This document shows positions 1-8,310 of a stretch of DNA of 57,991 bases, piece after piece. The position numbers and the translations under genes were made by a program. The stretch is from assembly GCA_903877165.1 (NCBI GenBank), contig CAIRCU010000004.1, positions 1 to 57,991 of the forward strand, given 5' to 3'. Positions within the stretch are counted from its first letter, which is position 1. Each line of letters starts with the position of its first letter. Under the pieces are notes generated by a model, which was given only the letters and a program-made list of their open reading frames with translations, was not told where the DNA came from and did no database searches. The DNA comes from Methanobacteriota archaeon. Its GTDB lineage: Archaea > Thermoplasmatota > E2 > DHVEG-1.

Positions 1-571
1 AGGCGCGAGGAACCATGCAATCCGCGAGATTAACGGTAAACCCGCGGTCCCGGAGCTGCTAAAGCTTTTAAAATGGCCTGAGGGGTTCCTCAACGAAGAG
101 ACGATGATGCACACCATCCTGTACTATCCGATCTCCCTGAAACGGCATGGAAGGAACGTCCCGGTGGTGATGCCGATGATTATGAAGGACTCCATCATCG
201 TCCCCTGCGTCATCGACCCGGGTGACGTGTCGATTCTGACGGTCAGCGGAAAGGACCTCATATGCGCGGTGAAGGAGAACCTGCGGTTCTTCCAGGGGAT
301 GCAGCCGGAGTTCGGGCTGTTCTCAACGTGCATGACGATTCTTCAGACTCTGGGCCGTCGGACGACGATGGTCCATGAGGAGCTGCTGCGGTACTTCAAG
401 GAGAAACCGTTCCTCTTGTTCTACAGCGCTGGCGAAGGCACGTATTCCCAGGCCAACGACATGACGTATGCGAACATGTCGTTCAATGCCGCGATCTTCG
501 GGCAGCAGGAAAAACCAGACCAGAGCAGCGAGCCAAAGGAATCCTCGGTACCCCTAACTCTACGTCCGTGA
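1..571 (+). CDS. FIST domain protein, C-terminal part (5' end outside window)
   Basis: The reading frame is open from base 2 to the TGA at 569-571, so the gene starts to the left of the window. The visible 189 residues match the C-terminal half of FIST proteins, which are sensory or signal-transduction proteins thought to bind small ligands: an AREINGKPA-like opening (here ARNHAIREINGKPA) leads into a hydrophobic core, and a late FSTCMTIL segment and FLLFYSAGEGTY segment correspond to the family's C-terminal GE-containing strand. The last 20 residues are polar and not conserved. FIST proteins are often linked to two-component or chemotaxis functions, but nothing next to this one shows that. 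It converges directly on the following gene, with no spacer. Confidence 0.75.
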   Translation, partial: GARNHAIREINGKPAVPELLKLLKWPEGFLNEETMMHTILYYPISLKRHGRNVPVVMPMIMKDSIIVPCVIDPGDVSILTVSGKDLICAVKENLRFFQGMQPEFGLFSTCMTILQTLGRRTTMVHEELLRYFKEKPFLLFYSAGEGTYSQANDMTYANMSFNAAIFGQQEKPDQSSEPKESSVPLTLRP

Positions 572-895
572 TCACCGCGTCGAACGTCTCTTGATCCTCT
601 TGATTTCAAAGACGACAGGCCGGATCCCGTCAGTGCAGCACGCGACCATCGTATCCTTGTCCTTCATCCAGCCCTCGAAGATCCCGTCGGTGAACTGCCC
701 GCCCGTAAGGAACACCGCGACGTACGCATGCAGGTCCTTCCACGCCCAGTCGCAGAACCCCTCCGGCTTCTCATACTCGGTCACGAACACCTGCCCTTCG
801 GAAAAACAGGGACACGCCTCCAACGGAACCCCGCAATACCTCTCCAGGTCCTTGAGAACGAGCCGTTTCAACACCGTGATCTGCAGCGTGACCAT
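572..895 (-). CDS. TIGR04076 family protein
   Basis: A 107-residue protein with the full layout of the TIGR04076 family: an N-terminal KxxITVLK-like strand, a central CPCFSEGQ motif, the PEGFCDWAW motif near residue 45 and the C-terminal CCTDGIRPVVF motif near residue 87. Five conserved cysteines suggest metal or redox binding; the family has no established function. It is monocistronic, converges with the FIST gene and diverges from the radical SAM gene at 1020. Family membership is firm; the role is unknown. Confidence 0.85.
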   Translation of the reverse strand: MVTLQITVLKRLVLKDLERYCGVPLEACPCFSEGQVFVTEYEKPEGFCDWAWKDLHAYVAVFLTGGQFTDGIFEGWMKDKDTMVACCTDGIRPVVFEIKRIKRRSTR

Positions 896-1019
896 CTACC
901 AGACACCCCCCGTTGCCATCAAGAATCCACATGGACTCGTGGCTTAAGAGGATTTTCCCCTCACGCGGTCAGAACCTTTTTCAACAAACCACGATATCCA
1001 GAGAACCAAGAGGATACCC

Positions 1020-2450
1020 ATGAGACGGCCCACCATCGTCTTCGTCGAACCCCCGCGAGTTTTCTGGTTCGTCATGGGCGAATACCTCCCACCGCCCTCC
1101 GCCCTGCTCATCCTCGCCGCCTACGTCGAACGCGAACTCCCGGACGCCGACATCCATATCGTCGACTGCCAGGCAGACCGCCTCGACTGGACCGGCCTTG
1201 AACGCCGCATCCAAAGCCTCGACCCCACCATGGTCCTGTCCTCAGGCTTCACCACCAACGCCTACTCCTGCGCCAGGACTGCGGACATCACTAAAAAAAT
1301 AAATCCGGACATCACCACGGTCGTCGGTGGCGTCCACTTCTCCTTCACACCCGACGAATCCCTCCGGAACTTCCCAGAGATTGATTACGCCGTCCGCGGC
1401 GAAGGCGAACGCACCCTCGTCGACCTCATCACCACCCTGCACAACCAGGACAAACCAGACCACGTCCAAGGCATCTCCTACCGCCATGGCGACATCGTGG
1501 TCAATACCCCGCCGCGGCCCCTCATCGAAGACCTCGACACCCTCCCCCTCCCCGCCAACCACCTCGTTGAGCACAACCTGAGCCGCTACCATTTCACCAT
1601 GATGACAGGCAGACACACCCAATACATGATCCTCGAGGGTGCCCGCGGCTGCGACCACCGCTGCACCTTCTGCACCCAATGGAACCACTGGGGCGGCCGC
1701 TGGCGCACCAAATCACCCAAACGCATCGCCGATGAAATCGAATACCTCAACGAGACCTACGGCGGCGTGTTCCTGTGGCTCACCGACGACAATATGAACA
1801 TCACCCGCCGAGGCGCTCCTCTCCATGAGGAGCTGCGACATCGACGCTGCAAAGACGACATCATGCTCTTCTTTCAAGCCCGTACCGACGATATCGCCAC
1901 CCACCCAGACCTCATCGCCAAACTGCGCGACATCGGCACCTACTGGATCCTCACCGGCGTCGAGACCGATGTTGAAGACACCCTCACCGAGTTCAAGAAA
2001 GACGAGAGCCCTGCAGCCGCGTACGACGCCATGCGTGTGATGAAGGAAAACGATGTTTTCTCCCAGGCCATGTTCGTCATCGGCTCACGCAAAGACACCC
2101 ACGAGTCCATCGAACACCTCAGGCAGTTCTCCCATGACATCGAACCTGACATAGCCATCTACACCGCACTCACCCCCTTCCCCGGCACGGCGTACTACGA
2201 GACAGCGAAGGCGAACGGCTGGATCCATGACACCAACTACACCAACTACGACATGGCGCATGCCATCATGCCGACCGAGACCCTCTCCCGAAAAGAAGTT
2301 CAGGAGGAACTCTGGCAATGCTACCGCTCGTTCTACGGGTCGATAACCAAGAACATTGCAGGAGTACTGTCGAAAAACAAGCTGAAACGTACAGTGCACA
2401 GGCACATGGCCGGCCAGTTCGTCCTCGAAAAATTCAGGAGGCTCATTTGA
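1020..2450 (+). CDS. B12-binding radical SAM protein
   Basis: A 476-residue cobalamin-dependent radical SAM enzyme. Residues 1-150 form a B12-binding Rossmann-like domain (VVGGVHFSF and the RGEGERTL motif are typical of this class). The radical SAM [4Fe-4S] motif is CDHRCTFC at about residues 210-217, followed by a TIM barrel with WLTDDNMN and LTGVETD strands, and a short C-terminal tail. Such enzymes perform methylations or rearrangements on lipids, hopanoids, antibiotics or tetrapyrroles; the substrate cannot be told here. GAGGA lies 5-9 nt before the ATG. The stop overlaps the TTG start of the next gene by 3 nt, so the two are an operon. Confidence 0.88.
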   Translation: MRRPTIVFVEPPRVFWFVMGEYLPPPSALLILAAYVERELPDADIHIVDCQADRLDWTGLERRIQSLDPTMVLSSGFTTNAYSCARTADITKKINPDITTVVGGVHFSFTPDESLRNFPEIDYAVRGEGERTLVDLITTLHNQDKPDHVQGISYRHGDIVVNTPPRPLIEDLDTLPLPANHLVEHNLSRYHFTMMTGRHTQYMILEGARGCDHRCTFCTQWNHWGGRWRTKSPKRIADEIEYLNETYGGVFLWLTDDNMNITRRGAPLHEELRHRRCKDDIMLFFQARTDDIATHPDLIAKLRDIGTYWILTGVETDVEDTLTEFKKDESPAAAYDAMRVMKENDVFSQAMFVIGSRKDTHESIEHLRQFSHDIEPDIAIYTALTPFPGTAYYETAKANGWIHDTNYTNYDMAHAIMPTETLSRKEVQEELWQCYRSFYGSITKNIAGVLSKNKLKRTVHRHMAGQFVLEKFRRLI

Positions 2451-3142
2451 GTCACACCACAAACGCTCTCGAATACCTCGCCTTCTCACTACTCGCAGCC
2501 ATCCTCCTCATCATTCTCGTCATCGTCCCAGCTACCAATCGTCAAGTGCCATCGTCAGAAAACATCGTGGTCGTCATCGCGTTCGTCGCCAGCTGCATCC
2601 TGGGGATATCCCTAACCCTCAGACCGAACTGGCTGAGAAACCACCGACGATACAGTACCCAGAACACCGGGGACCTTCGTACCGGCTCAAATCGCCTCTT
2701 TTCCGGGCATCACCCGGACTGCCCTGCCTTCCGCAGCCACACCCTCAAAGGAAACGGGAGAACCTGGTGCGCCGGCTGCCTCGGCATCTCCATCGGGCTG
2801 CTCCTCGGAGCAGGCCTCATGATAGTCTATGCCCTCAGTCCGTTTCCTCTCACCCCAAGCCTCCCCTGGCTGATCGTCGGACTTCTCATCATCGCAGCCG
2901 CCTATGCCGAGATGTTCCTTCGACGCCGACAGCCCCTACTTCATATCGCGCTCAACAGCCTTCTCGGCCTCGGTTTCGCCTTAATCGTCATCGTCACACT
3001 CGAGCACACCGGGCAAGACATCTACGGGCTGTTCGCACTCCTTCTCTGTTTCCTCTTGATGGATACAAGAATACAGCTCTCTCACTGGCGCCACCACCAG
3101 TTATGCGTCGCGTGCAGTGAACCATGTAAAATATATGGGTAG
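2447..3142 (+). CDS. Polytopic membrane protein with His/Cys motif (DUF2085-like)
   Basis: I place the start at the TTG at 2447, inside the previous gene's stop, because a perfect AGGAGG (2436-2441) sits 5 nt upstream; the longer upstream reading is antisense-free but lies within the radical SAM gene in another frame. The 231-residue product has about six hydrophobic segments. Between the second and third is a polar loop HHPDC...SH...WCAGCLG, the pattern seen in DUF2085-like membrane proteins, and the C-terminus ends in CVACSEPC. These ligands could hold a metal. Translational coupling suggests a joint role with the radical SAM enzyme, for example on a membrane lipid, but that is inference. 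Confidence 0.7.
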   Translation: MSHTTNALEYLAFSLLAAILLIILVIVPATNRQVPSSENIVVVIAFVASCILGISLTLRPNWLRNHRRYSTQNTGDLRTGSNRLFSGHHPDCPAFRSHTLKGNGRTWCAGCLGISIGLLLGAGLMIVYALSPFPLTPSLPWLIVGLLIIAAAYAEMFLRRRQPLLHIALNSLLGLGFALIVIVTLEHTGQDIYGLFALLLCFLLMDTRIQLSHWRHHQLCVACSEPCKIYG

Positions 3143-3148
3143 GAGCCG

Positions 3149-3496
3149 CTACTTTCGGGTGATAACCCTGAAGCCGACCAGGATGATGACTAATGCGATG
3201 ACGCCGCCGAACACCCAGGTCCACTCCAAGCCGTTGACCCAGGCGAGATCAGGGTACGTCTTCGCCATTTCCTTGAGGACGACTTCGAAGAAGATAGCCA
3301 GACCAATCAACACAATGATGACGCCCCAGAAGATCCGCCAGCCGTGACCCGCGGGTCCTCCGCCGCAGTCCTCCTCGCAGCGTTGATCCCGCTGGTGACG
3401 ATAATCCTCAGGGGAGCCTCGCATGGAAACACCGCAGTTCTTGCAGAAGACAGCGTCCTCTTCGTTGTTCGTTCCACATTTCGGGCAATATGTCAT
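3149..3496 (-). CDS. Zinc-ribbon membrane protein
   Basis: A 115-residue protein beginning with a classic zinc ribbon (CPKCG at residues 4-8, CKNCG at 18-22), then a charged Gly/Cys-rich linker, and two membrane segments near residues 50-70 and 90-110. Such zinc-ribbon plus two-TM proteins are common and uncharacterised in Euryarchaeota. It converges on the membrane protein ending at 3142. The 250-base stretch upstream (3497-3748) holds its promoter and no gene I can support. Confidence 0.8.
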   Translation of the reverse strand: MTYCPKCGTNNEEDAVFCKNCGVSMRGSPEDYRHQRDQRCEEDCGGGPAGHGWRIFWGVIIVLIGLAIFFEVVLKEMAKTYPDLAWVNGLEWTWVFGGVIALVIILVGFRVITRK

Positions 3497-3748
3497 TTCC
3501 TACGCCTCCAACTTCGTTGATTCCTGAGAAATCATAACTCTTTGAACCTTTTATGATTTTTGGAGAGGGTGGCCAGAACTAGCTATCATAAGGAGAGCCA
3601 AATGCATATACCCTGCTCACTAGGAGAAATCTGTGAACATATCGACGGCGGGTTTGGCATTCCCTAGATACGTGAACAAGGAGAACGGTTCCCAGATGAA
3701 AAGGTGGAACTCCGGGCCACGCCGATAGGCGACATCGAAAAACCCATG

Positions 3749-4210
3749 CTATCGCTTCTCCTTGAGTTGGAGGTACGTAAGCCGGGGGTAGAACCCGAAC
3801 TGCTGGTAGAAGCCGAAGACGGATTCGTGACCGTCGGCGACCGCGACCCGTATCGTCGTACACCCCTTGCGTTTCAACCAGCGTACGCTGTGGTCGACGA
3901 GCATGCCCCCGTACCCGTGTCTCCGATAGCCTTCCTCGATGAACAGCGAGTCGATCTCACCAACAGCGTGATCCACGGTCGAGATGCAGTATCCTACCGG
4001 CCTGTCGCTTCCCGCGGGGAAGACGCCTTCGATGAACACGTCATCTTCCGCAAGCGCCTTGAATTTTTCACTTCTCCTCTCAAAAAGAAGTGTCTTGTAA
4101 TACTCCTTGAAGTACCGTGAGTCGGCGAGATGGAGCTTGTTCAATTGTTCCCATAGCGGCTTGATGGCAGGGAGTGCCTGTTGTTCGATTCGCCGAAGCT
4201 CGCAATCCAT
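3749..4210 (-). CDS. GNAT family N-acetyltransferase
   Basis: A 153-residue GNAT enzyme that would move an acetyl group from acetyl-CoA to an unknown amine. The acetyl-CoA binding motif A is clear: IDSLFIEEGYRRHGYGGML, with the R/Q-x-x-G-x-G signature RRHGYG at about residues 95-100, followed by helix and the VFGFYQQFGF motif B near residue 130. It lies 25 nt after the CPBP gene on the same strand and is probably cotranscribed with it. Confidence 0.87.
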   Translation of the reverse strand: MDCELRRIEQQALPAIKPLWEQLNKLHLADSRYFKEYYKTLLFERRSEKFKALAEDDVFIEGVFPAGSDRPVGYCISTVDHAVGEIDSLFIEEGYRRHGYGGMLVDHSVRWLKRKGCTTIRVAVADGHESVFGFYQQFGFYPRLTYLQLKEKR

Positions 4211-4235
4211 CGGATGACACCGTACTGTGGATGCC

Positions 4236-4910
4236 TCAGATGTTGAAGAAGTTATTCAGGGCATGGGCGATGATGCTGCCCGACACAGATTTGCTGCGAT
4301 ACGCGACATACCCGAACACCAACCCCAGCACGAAAATCGAAAGCGCGCCGCCGAGAGGAGAACGAAAGTCATCCATGAGGACGCCTTGGAAGTACCATCC
4401 GGGGAGATGAATGCCGAGGAACAACACCGCCGTTACCAGGTTCGCAGCCCAGAAACGATACCGCGGCATCAACACCCCGAGCACAGCACCGCGGAACGCG
4501 ACCTCCTCGACGATCGGGGCGACGACCACCGCGCTGACGACCGTCAACGCTTCACTAGACGACAGCAACGGCTGATGGCCGAGGACCTTGCTTCCGAGGG
4601 CGATTGCGCCGAGCACGACGCCGACCCCACCGCCCCAGATGACCGCCGCCCGGAGCCGCTTACGGCCCATAACCTCTGAGAGTCTCCGGCCCGAATACCT
4701 GAGGAGCCGGAGGGCGGGTAGGACCCATAGCAGCAGCTTCATGCCAAGCCAATACAGGAACTGCCCTTGACTCGTGGAGATGAACGCCACGGAAGGCTCA
4801 AGTGCCTGTTCAAGCACCCAAGCACCAATCCATGCGAGAAAGAGAAAAAGAAGAAAAACGAACGCCGCACGGACAATCTGCGATGGTGAATGCTGCATCC
4901 CTGTTTCCAT
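4236..4910 (-). CDS. CPBP family intramembrane metalloprotease-like protein
   Basis: A polytopic membrane protein of the CPBP (CAAX protease / bacteriocin-processing, Abi) family. The three signature motifs are present: EEVAFRG (glutamates and arginine), a GIHLPGW motif carrying His, and the late HALNNFF motif. It would cut peptides within the membrane; the substrate is unknown. The frame is open to an ATG at 4985, but a TATA box at 4947-4954 would put transcription start near 4924, so the ATG at 4910 (METGMQHSP, 224 residues) is the likely start, just before the first TM segment. An ATG at 4898 is also possible. Confidence 0.85.
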   Translation of the reverse strand: METGMQHSPSQIVRAAFVFLLFLFLAWIGAWVLEQALEPSVAFISTSQGQFLYWLGMKLLLWVLPALRLLRYSGRRLSEVMGRKRLRAAVIWGGGVGVVLGAIALGSKVLGHQPLLSSSEALTVVSAVVVAPIVEEVAFRGAVLGVLMPRYRFWAANLVTAVLFLGIHLPGWYFQGVLMDDFRSPLGGALSIFVLGLVFGYVAYRSKSVSGSIIAHALNNFFNI

Positions 4911-4946
4911 AGAAGATTCTCGACTTGGGAACATCGCTTCCGCAGG

Positions 4947-4954
4947 ATATAAAG
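4947..4954 (-). promoter_or_regulatory. TATA box of the CPBP-GNAT operon
   Basis: CTTTATAT on the minus strand, centred about 40 nt before the ATG at 4910. With the archaeal spacing of about 26 nt this gives a leader of roughly 14 nt and rules out the longer start at 4985. Confidence 0.6.
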
Positions 4955-5008
4955 ACTCACCAGTCACAAGCCGCCTATTGTCCATTCAATCAAGGTGCGT
5001 GACGATAA

Positions 5009-5947
5009 TTACCCGCTGATGAGTACGGCTAAATTCCGTGCGAGCAAGGAATAATAGCCATCCATATCCAGCTGACGTATCTTGTCGGCAAGGGACGTTT
5101 CGAGTTTCTCCCATGGCGTCTTCTCCAGGATAGCACGGGTTTCCTCTTCTGTGAATACCACCGTGTCTCCTCGGGGTTTCACATAGGCATGGTTCAGGGG
5201 GCATGCAAACTGGCATCGGAGGCAGCCGACAAGAGCATTGTGTGCGTGAGGAGGAATCCAGTGGGGGAAGTCCCATTCGTTCTCATTGAAATATGTCAGG
5301 CAGCGGTCCGCGTGGATCAAGAAGCGGTCGTTGGTGATAGCCTGCGTCGGGCAGGCCTGCATGCAGCGAGTGCATGCTGTGCATTGTTCCAAAGCTTCCT
5401 TTGGTTGCCATGCATCGGGGAGGCCGGGGAAATCGGTGTAGAAGGCTTCGAGCCGGTGGAAACTGCCCATCCCCTCGACGTAGCAGATGTTATTTTTCCC
5501 GTAGCGGCCAAGCCCGCTCCGTACGGTTAACAATTTGAATGGAACCCCGGCTTTGACGACGGTGTTCCTTGACGACGAGAAGATCCTGGTGAGGATCTCT
5601 TGGCAGGTGGCTCTGAGTCGTGAGTAGGGGTAGGTGGGCGGAATCATGGTGAGATGGGATTGTCCGTGCAGGCGAAAATCGAGGGTCGTGATCCCCTGAG
5701 GGATGGCGATGATGATCAGGGAGCGTGCCTCGGGGGGGATCTGGGTGCTGTCGAATTTGAAGAGTCCGTAGTTCTCGTCGTAGAAGGCTGGCTGGATCAT
5801 TCCCTGCTTCGTCCAACCGGTGATCTCGTCCTTTATCTCTGGGATGTGTGAGACGGATACGGTCCGGAATTTGGCGTGCAGTCGGTCGAACTCGTCTTTC
5901 ATCGCTTTGAGGGCTACGTTCACCTGCGCATCTCCGTGGACTTTCAT
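5009..5947 (-). CDS. QueG-like double [4Fe-4S] cluster protein
   Basis: A soluble iron-sulfur protein of 312 residues from the ATG at 5947 (the frame extends to 5983, but a TATA-like AGAATAAATG at about 5981-5990 fits the inner start). Two ferredoxin-type motifs stand together: CTACTRCMQACP and, about 55 residues on, CLRCQFACP, as in epoxyqueuosine reductase and reductive-dehalogenase-type double-cluster proteins. The upstream part has the QueG-like GLGRYGKNN motif and a hydrophobic RSLIIIAIP strand. Archaea normally lack the bacterial queuosine pathway, so QueG activity is doubtful; a cobamide-linked redox role is a fair alternative. Confidence 0.82.
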   Translation of the reverse strand: MKVHGDAQVNVALKAMKDEFDRLHAKFRTVSVSHIPEIKDEITGWTKQGMIQPAFYDENYGLFKFDSTQIPPEARSLIIIAIPQGITTLDFRLHGQSHLTMIPPTYPYSRLRATCQEILTRIFSSSRNTVVKAGVPFKLLTVRSGLGRYGKNNICYVEGMGSFHRLEAFYTDFPGLPDAWQPKEALEQCTACTRCMQACPTQAITNDRFLIHADRCLTYFNENEWDFPHWIPPHAHNALVGCLRCQFACPLNHAYVKPRGDTVVFTEEETRAILEKTPWEKLETSLADKIRQLDMDGYYSLLARNLAVLISG

Positions 5948-6034
5948 GATGGGAATCTCTCTAAGAAAGAATCGGAAGAACATTTATTCTTTTTTCTGGC
6001 AGCAGAAATGAGGCCACCCGAGGTAGTTTCCCTA

Positions 6035-7444
6035 CTATGCGCACCCGCCGATCTTCAGGCTCGGGTCACCGAAGAGGACCCATTGTTCGAGGTTTTTCGC
6101 AACGAGTGCGGCTCCGTTCGCCGAGGTGTCGTTCCAGTCGATGGGGCATGCCTTGTGGACCGCGGTCACCGCTGCGCTCCAGACGTCGCCGAGGACGTGC
6201 GTGTGATTCACAGCGTATTCTGCGAAGAACTGCCGGTCCAGCCATTCGATGCCCCCGTAGCCGAGGTTGATGTCCGGAGACTCGTAGCTAAATGCGGTGG
6301 CGCCGATCGTCGCGATACTGCCGCCGCGTGGCTGGATCATGAGGTCCCAGCTGATACAGTACGGGGTGTGCAGGCCGAAGACAAAGGGGGTATTCCTCAT
6401 GCTGACGTTGAACATGCTGTTGAAGCAGCCGCTGCCTGTGATGCAGACCGGGAGTTTGCGGTGGTTGTGCAGCAGCAGGAGGCTGCGGAGGCGCAGTCCG
6501 GTGATCCAGGTGCTGTTGTCGTTGGGTGGGTGGGTCGCCCAGGTCTTGGGGTTGCCGTGTCCGGAGAGCCAGATGAACCCGCAGCCTTGGTTGATGGCTT
6601 TGACGACGTCATGTTCGTTCTTCAGGCTGCCGTCCGAGGTCCAGAGCTTCACTGGGCTGAATCCGGTCATGAGGTCGAGGCCTTCCTGGGTGTAGACTTC
6701 GCCGTCGTTGTACGGGGTGCGTCCCGGGTAGGTGTCGCCGGCGGCGACGACCATGGTCTTGAACCACGACGTGTTTTCGACGTCCTTGGACTCGTAGTCG
6801 ATGATTTTTTTGACGGCGATGCGCAGCTCACGGGCGTTGAGGCAGGGGAGTCGGCCGAGGCTGACGTCTGGGATGAGGTCCGGGCGGTCCACGGCTGCTT
6901 GTCCTTGTGCCCATTCGCCGAAGATGCCGTTGTTGTTGTCGTCCCAGCTGGAGAAGCTGCCGTTCGCGGTGTAGAGGTCCGCGAAGTAGAGGTCGGAGAG
7001 GAATTTGGGTTCTGGGTAGTCTTCGTAGGGGCGGTCGAGGTGGCTGTAGCGGACGGGGACCCACCAGCGTTCGGAGTGCCCTTGGTTCCTGCGGCCTCCG
7101 ACGAGGAGGACGTAGTGGACGCCCCAGTTTTCGACTGCAGCTTTGATGAAGTACTTCACTTTCTCCGCGTCGTCTCTGCCTTGCCAGAACATCTCCTTGT
7201 AGACCGTGGCTGTGTCGATGAGGACCGTGCGGATCCCGAGGTGGTTCTTGTGTCGGACGAGGGGGAGCAGTTCTCTGTGGAATTGTTGGGGTGCGATGAT
7301 GAGGAGGTCGTATCTGCCCTGCAGTGTGGCTTGGGGTGGCGTTTGCTGTGGTATGGTGGTGCCGACTGCTGCGGTCGCCAGGGAGGGGAGGATCATGATG
7401 AGAGCAAGGAGAATTGGACGGAAAGTGACCTTTGGCCTGTTCAT
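6035..7444 (-). CDS. Secreted C25 (gingipain-like) cysteine peptidase
   Basis: A 469-residue exported peptidase. Residues 1-26 are a signal peptide. The catalytic dyad of family C25 is clear: His296 in WLSGHGNPKTW and Cys340 in ITGSGCFNS, on neighbouring strands of a caspase-like fold. Preceding it is the usual C25 N-terminal subdomain (YVLLVGG, DLYFADLY, PDVSLGRLPC), and the C-terminus closes with the conserved LFGDPSLKIG. There is no trailing Ig or sorting domain, so this is a short member. Endopeptidases of this class are known from sediment Thermoplasmata and would digest extracellular protein. It has its own promoter, whose sequence resembles that of the M14 gene at 16574. Confidence 0.92.
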   Translation of the reverse strand: MNRPKVTFRPILLALIMILPSLATAAVGTTIPQQTPPQATLQGRYDLLIIAPQQFHRELLPLVRHKNHLGIRTVLIDTATVYKEMFWQGRDDAEKVKYFIKAAVENWGVHYVLLVGGRRNQGHSERWWVPVRYSHLDRPYEDYPEPKFLSDLYFADLYTANGSFSSWDDNNNGIFGEWAQGQAAVDRPDLIPDVSLGRLPCLNARELRIAVKKIIDYESKDVENTSWFKTMVVAAGDTYPGRTPYNDGEVYTQEGLDLMTGFSPVKLWTSDGSLKNEHDVVKAINQGCGFIWLSGHGNPKTWATHPPNDNSTWITGLRLRSLLLLHNHRKLPVCITGSGCFNSMFNVSMRNTPFVFGLHTPYCISWDLMIQPRGGSIATIGATAFSYESPDINLGYGGIEWLDRQFFAEYAVNHTHVLGDVWSAAVTAVHKACPIDWNDTSANGAALVAKNLEQWVLFGDPSLKIGGCA

Positions 7445-7470
7445 AGGTATATTTTAATATCATCCTATGA

Positions 7471-7490
7471 TATAAAAATTTCCTTAAGGA
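7471..7490 (-). promoter_or_regulatory. Promoter of the C25 peptidase gene
   Basis: On the minus strand the 10-bp palindrome TCCTTAAGGA (7481-7490) is followed by AA and the TATA element TTTTTATA (7471-7478). Transcription would start about 4 nt before the ATG at 7444, nearly leaderless. The same CCTTAAG-N4-TTTTTATA arrangement precedes the M14 peptidase gene. Confidence 0.6.
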
Positions 7491-7600
7491 GGAATCCTCA
7501 GATACTCCAGGGATGCGGGTGGCTTGTTTTCAGGTGACGAGAGTGGGATGCCGGTTGCACCTTATTGTTCTATTGGGCTGGTCGTATTGATGTGAACATT

Positions 7601-7610
7601 AAAAAAAAAA
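7601..7610 (-). terminator. Poly-T terminator after the Cys-rich mini-protein gene
   Basis: Ten consecutive T on the minus strand, about 20 nt after the TAA at 7631. Archaeal RNA polymerase stops at such U-tracts without needing a hairpin. Confidence 0.55.
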
Positions 7611-7630
7611 GAAGAGGAGATCGTAGGGGG

Positions 7631-7801
7631 TTATTCGGCAAGTTTCTTGAGTCGCTCGTCGACCCCGCGGATCTCTTGTTCTAGTTCTGTTTTGTAGGCT
7701 TTGAGGTTCTCGATTTCCTCGTGTTTGGTGAGGAAGCGGCGGTGCATCGACGTTGTGTCGCAGCATCCCTGTGGCCCGCAGCCGCAGTCGCACATGTTCA
7801 T
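7631..7801 (-). CDS. Cys-rich coiled-coil mini-protein
   Basis: A 56-residue gene. An AGGAGG (7805-7810) stands directly before the ATG at 7801 and a TATA box lies at 7831-7839. The N-terminus is packed with cysteines (MNMCDCGCGPQGCC: five Cys in 12 residues); residues 25-56 form a charged helix with heptad spacing (EIENLKAYKTELEQEI). The helix resembles the C-terminus of DUF5320 proteins, small archaeal proteins found near Fe-S or metal-handling genes, but the Gly-rich head of that family is replaced by a Cys cluster. Metal or Fe-S binding with dimerisation is likely. It is divergent from the HxlR-flavodoxin operon and shares its regulatory region. Confidence 0.75.
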   Translation of the reverse strand: MNMCDCGCGPQGCCDTTSMHRRFLTKHEEIENLKAYKTELEQEIRGVDERLKKLAE

Positions 7802-7830
7802 AGTCCTCCTGTTTCTTTCCCATATCAGGT

Positions 7831-7868
7831 ATATTTATAATAGTAGATATAGAATGTAAACTATTTAA
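7831..7868. promoter_or_regulatory. Divergent promoter with candidate HxlR operator
   Basis: The 115-base space between the mini-protein and HxlR genes has a TATA box for each direction: TATTTATA (7833-7839) reads leftwards and CTATTTAAGG (7861-7870) reads rightwards. A perfect 6-bp inverted repeat, AATAGT (7839-7844) and ACTATT (7860-7865), 15 nt apart, overlaps both boxes. Dimeric HxlR proteins bind spaced repeats with ACTA/TAGT half-sites, so the site could repress both genes. Confidence 0.5.
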
Positions 7869-7916
7869 GGTGGGCAGTGGATGCACCCATACCACCTTTC
7901 CCCGAGGAAACAACCT

Positions 7917-8276
7917 ATGCCCAATGACAAATGTACCTGCCCCAAAGGAGACTGTCTCTGCCCGGTTCAAGGCATCATCGACGTCGTCAGCAAGAAATGG
8001 GCGATCTGCATCATCGACCACCTCAGCAGAAAACCCTCTTTTCGCTATAACGAAATCAAGACCCACATCGGCAGCATCAGCCCCAAAACCCTCTCCGAAA
8101 CGCTCAAGACCCTCGAACACGAAGGCCTCATCACCCGCCACGTCACCCCAGAGACCCCCCCGCGTGTCGACTACGCCCTCACCACCAAAGGAAGCGAGCT
8201 GCAAGCCGCCCTCCGCCCGCTCCTCCAATGGATTCAAAAACAAGAACTGCCACTCAGTCCGGCGACGGCCTTATAA
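7917..8276 (+). CDS. HxlR family transcriptional regulator with N-terminal Cys cluster
   Basis: A 119-residue winged-helix regulator. From the ATG at 7917 the protein starts MPNDKCTCPKGDCLCP, and the HxlR core follows: VVSKKWAICIIDHL, RYNEIKTHIGSISPKTLSETLKTL (recognition helix) and the wing PRVDYALT. The start was chosen over the ATG at 7881 because the TATA at 7861-7868 gives a start of transcription near 7891 and GAGG lies 9 nt upstream. Most HxlR proteins have a single sensory Cys before the GKW motif; here Cys6, 8, 13 and 15 form CxC-N4-CxC, pointing to metal or redox sensing. The flavodoxin gene follows 34 nt later and is the likely target. Confidence 0.88.
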   Translation: MPNDKCTCPKGDCLCPVQGIIDVVSKKWAICIIDHLSRKPSFRYNEIKTHIGSISPKTLSETLKTLEHEGLITRHVTPETPPRVDYALTTKGSELQAALRPLLQWIQKQELPLSPATAL

Positions 8277-8310
8277 GACGCACCCCGGATACCCAAGGCA
8301 GGTGAGTGAG

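Noticed and set aside
3579-3863. 94-codon minus-strand frame overlapping the acetyltransferase end
   Set aside because: No similarity, no start signals, Arg/Pro-rich composition; it is out of frame with a real gene.
5876-7537. A 553-codon plus-strand reading frame opposite the C25 and QueG-like genes
   Set aside because: Its translation is rich in Val, Ala, Asp and Gly with no domain, while the minus strand has two complete recognisable proteins; it is a mirror of GC-rich codons.
7599-8243. A 214-codon minus-strand frame over the HxlR gene
   Set aside because: It is antisense to a clear HxlR family gene and passes through the divergent promoter; the real minus-strand gene is the 56-residue one at 7631-7801.
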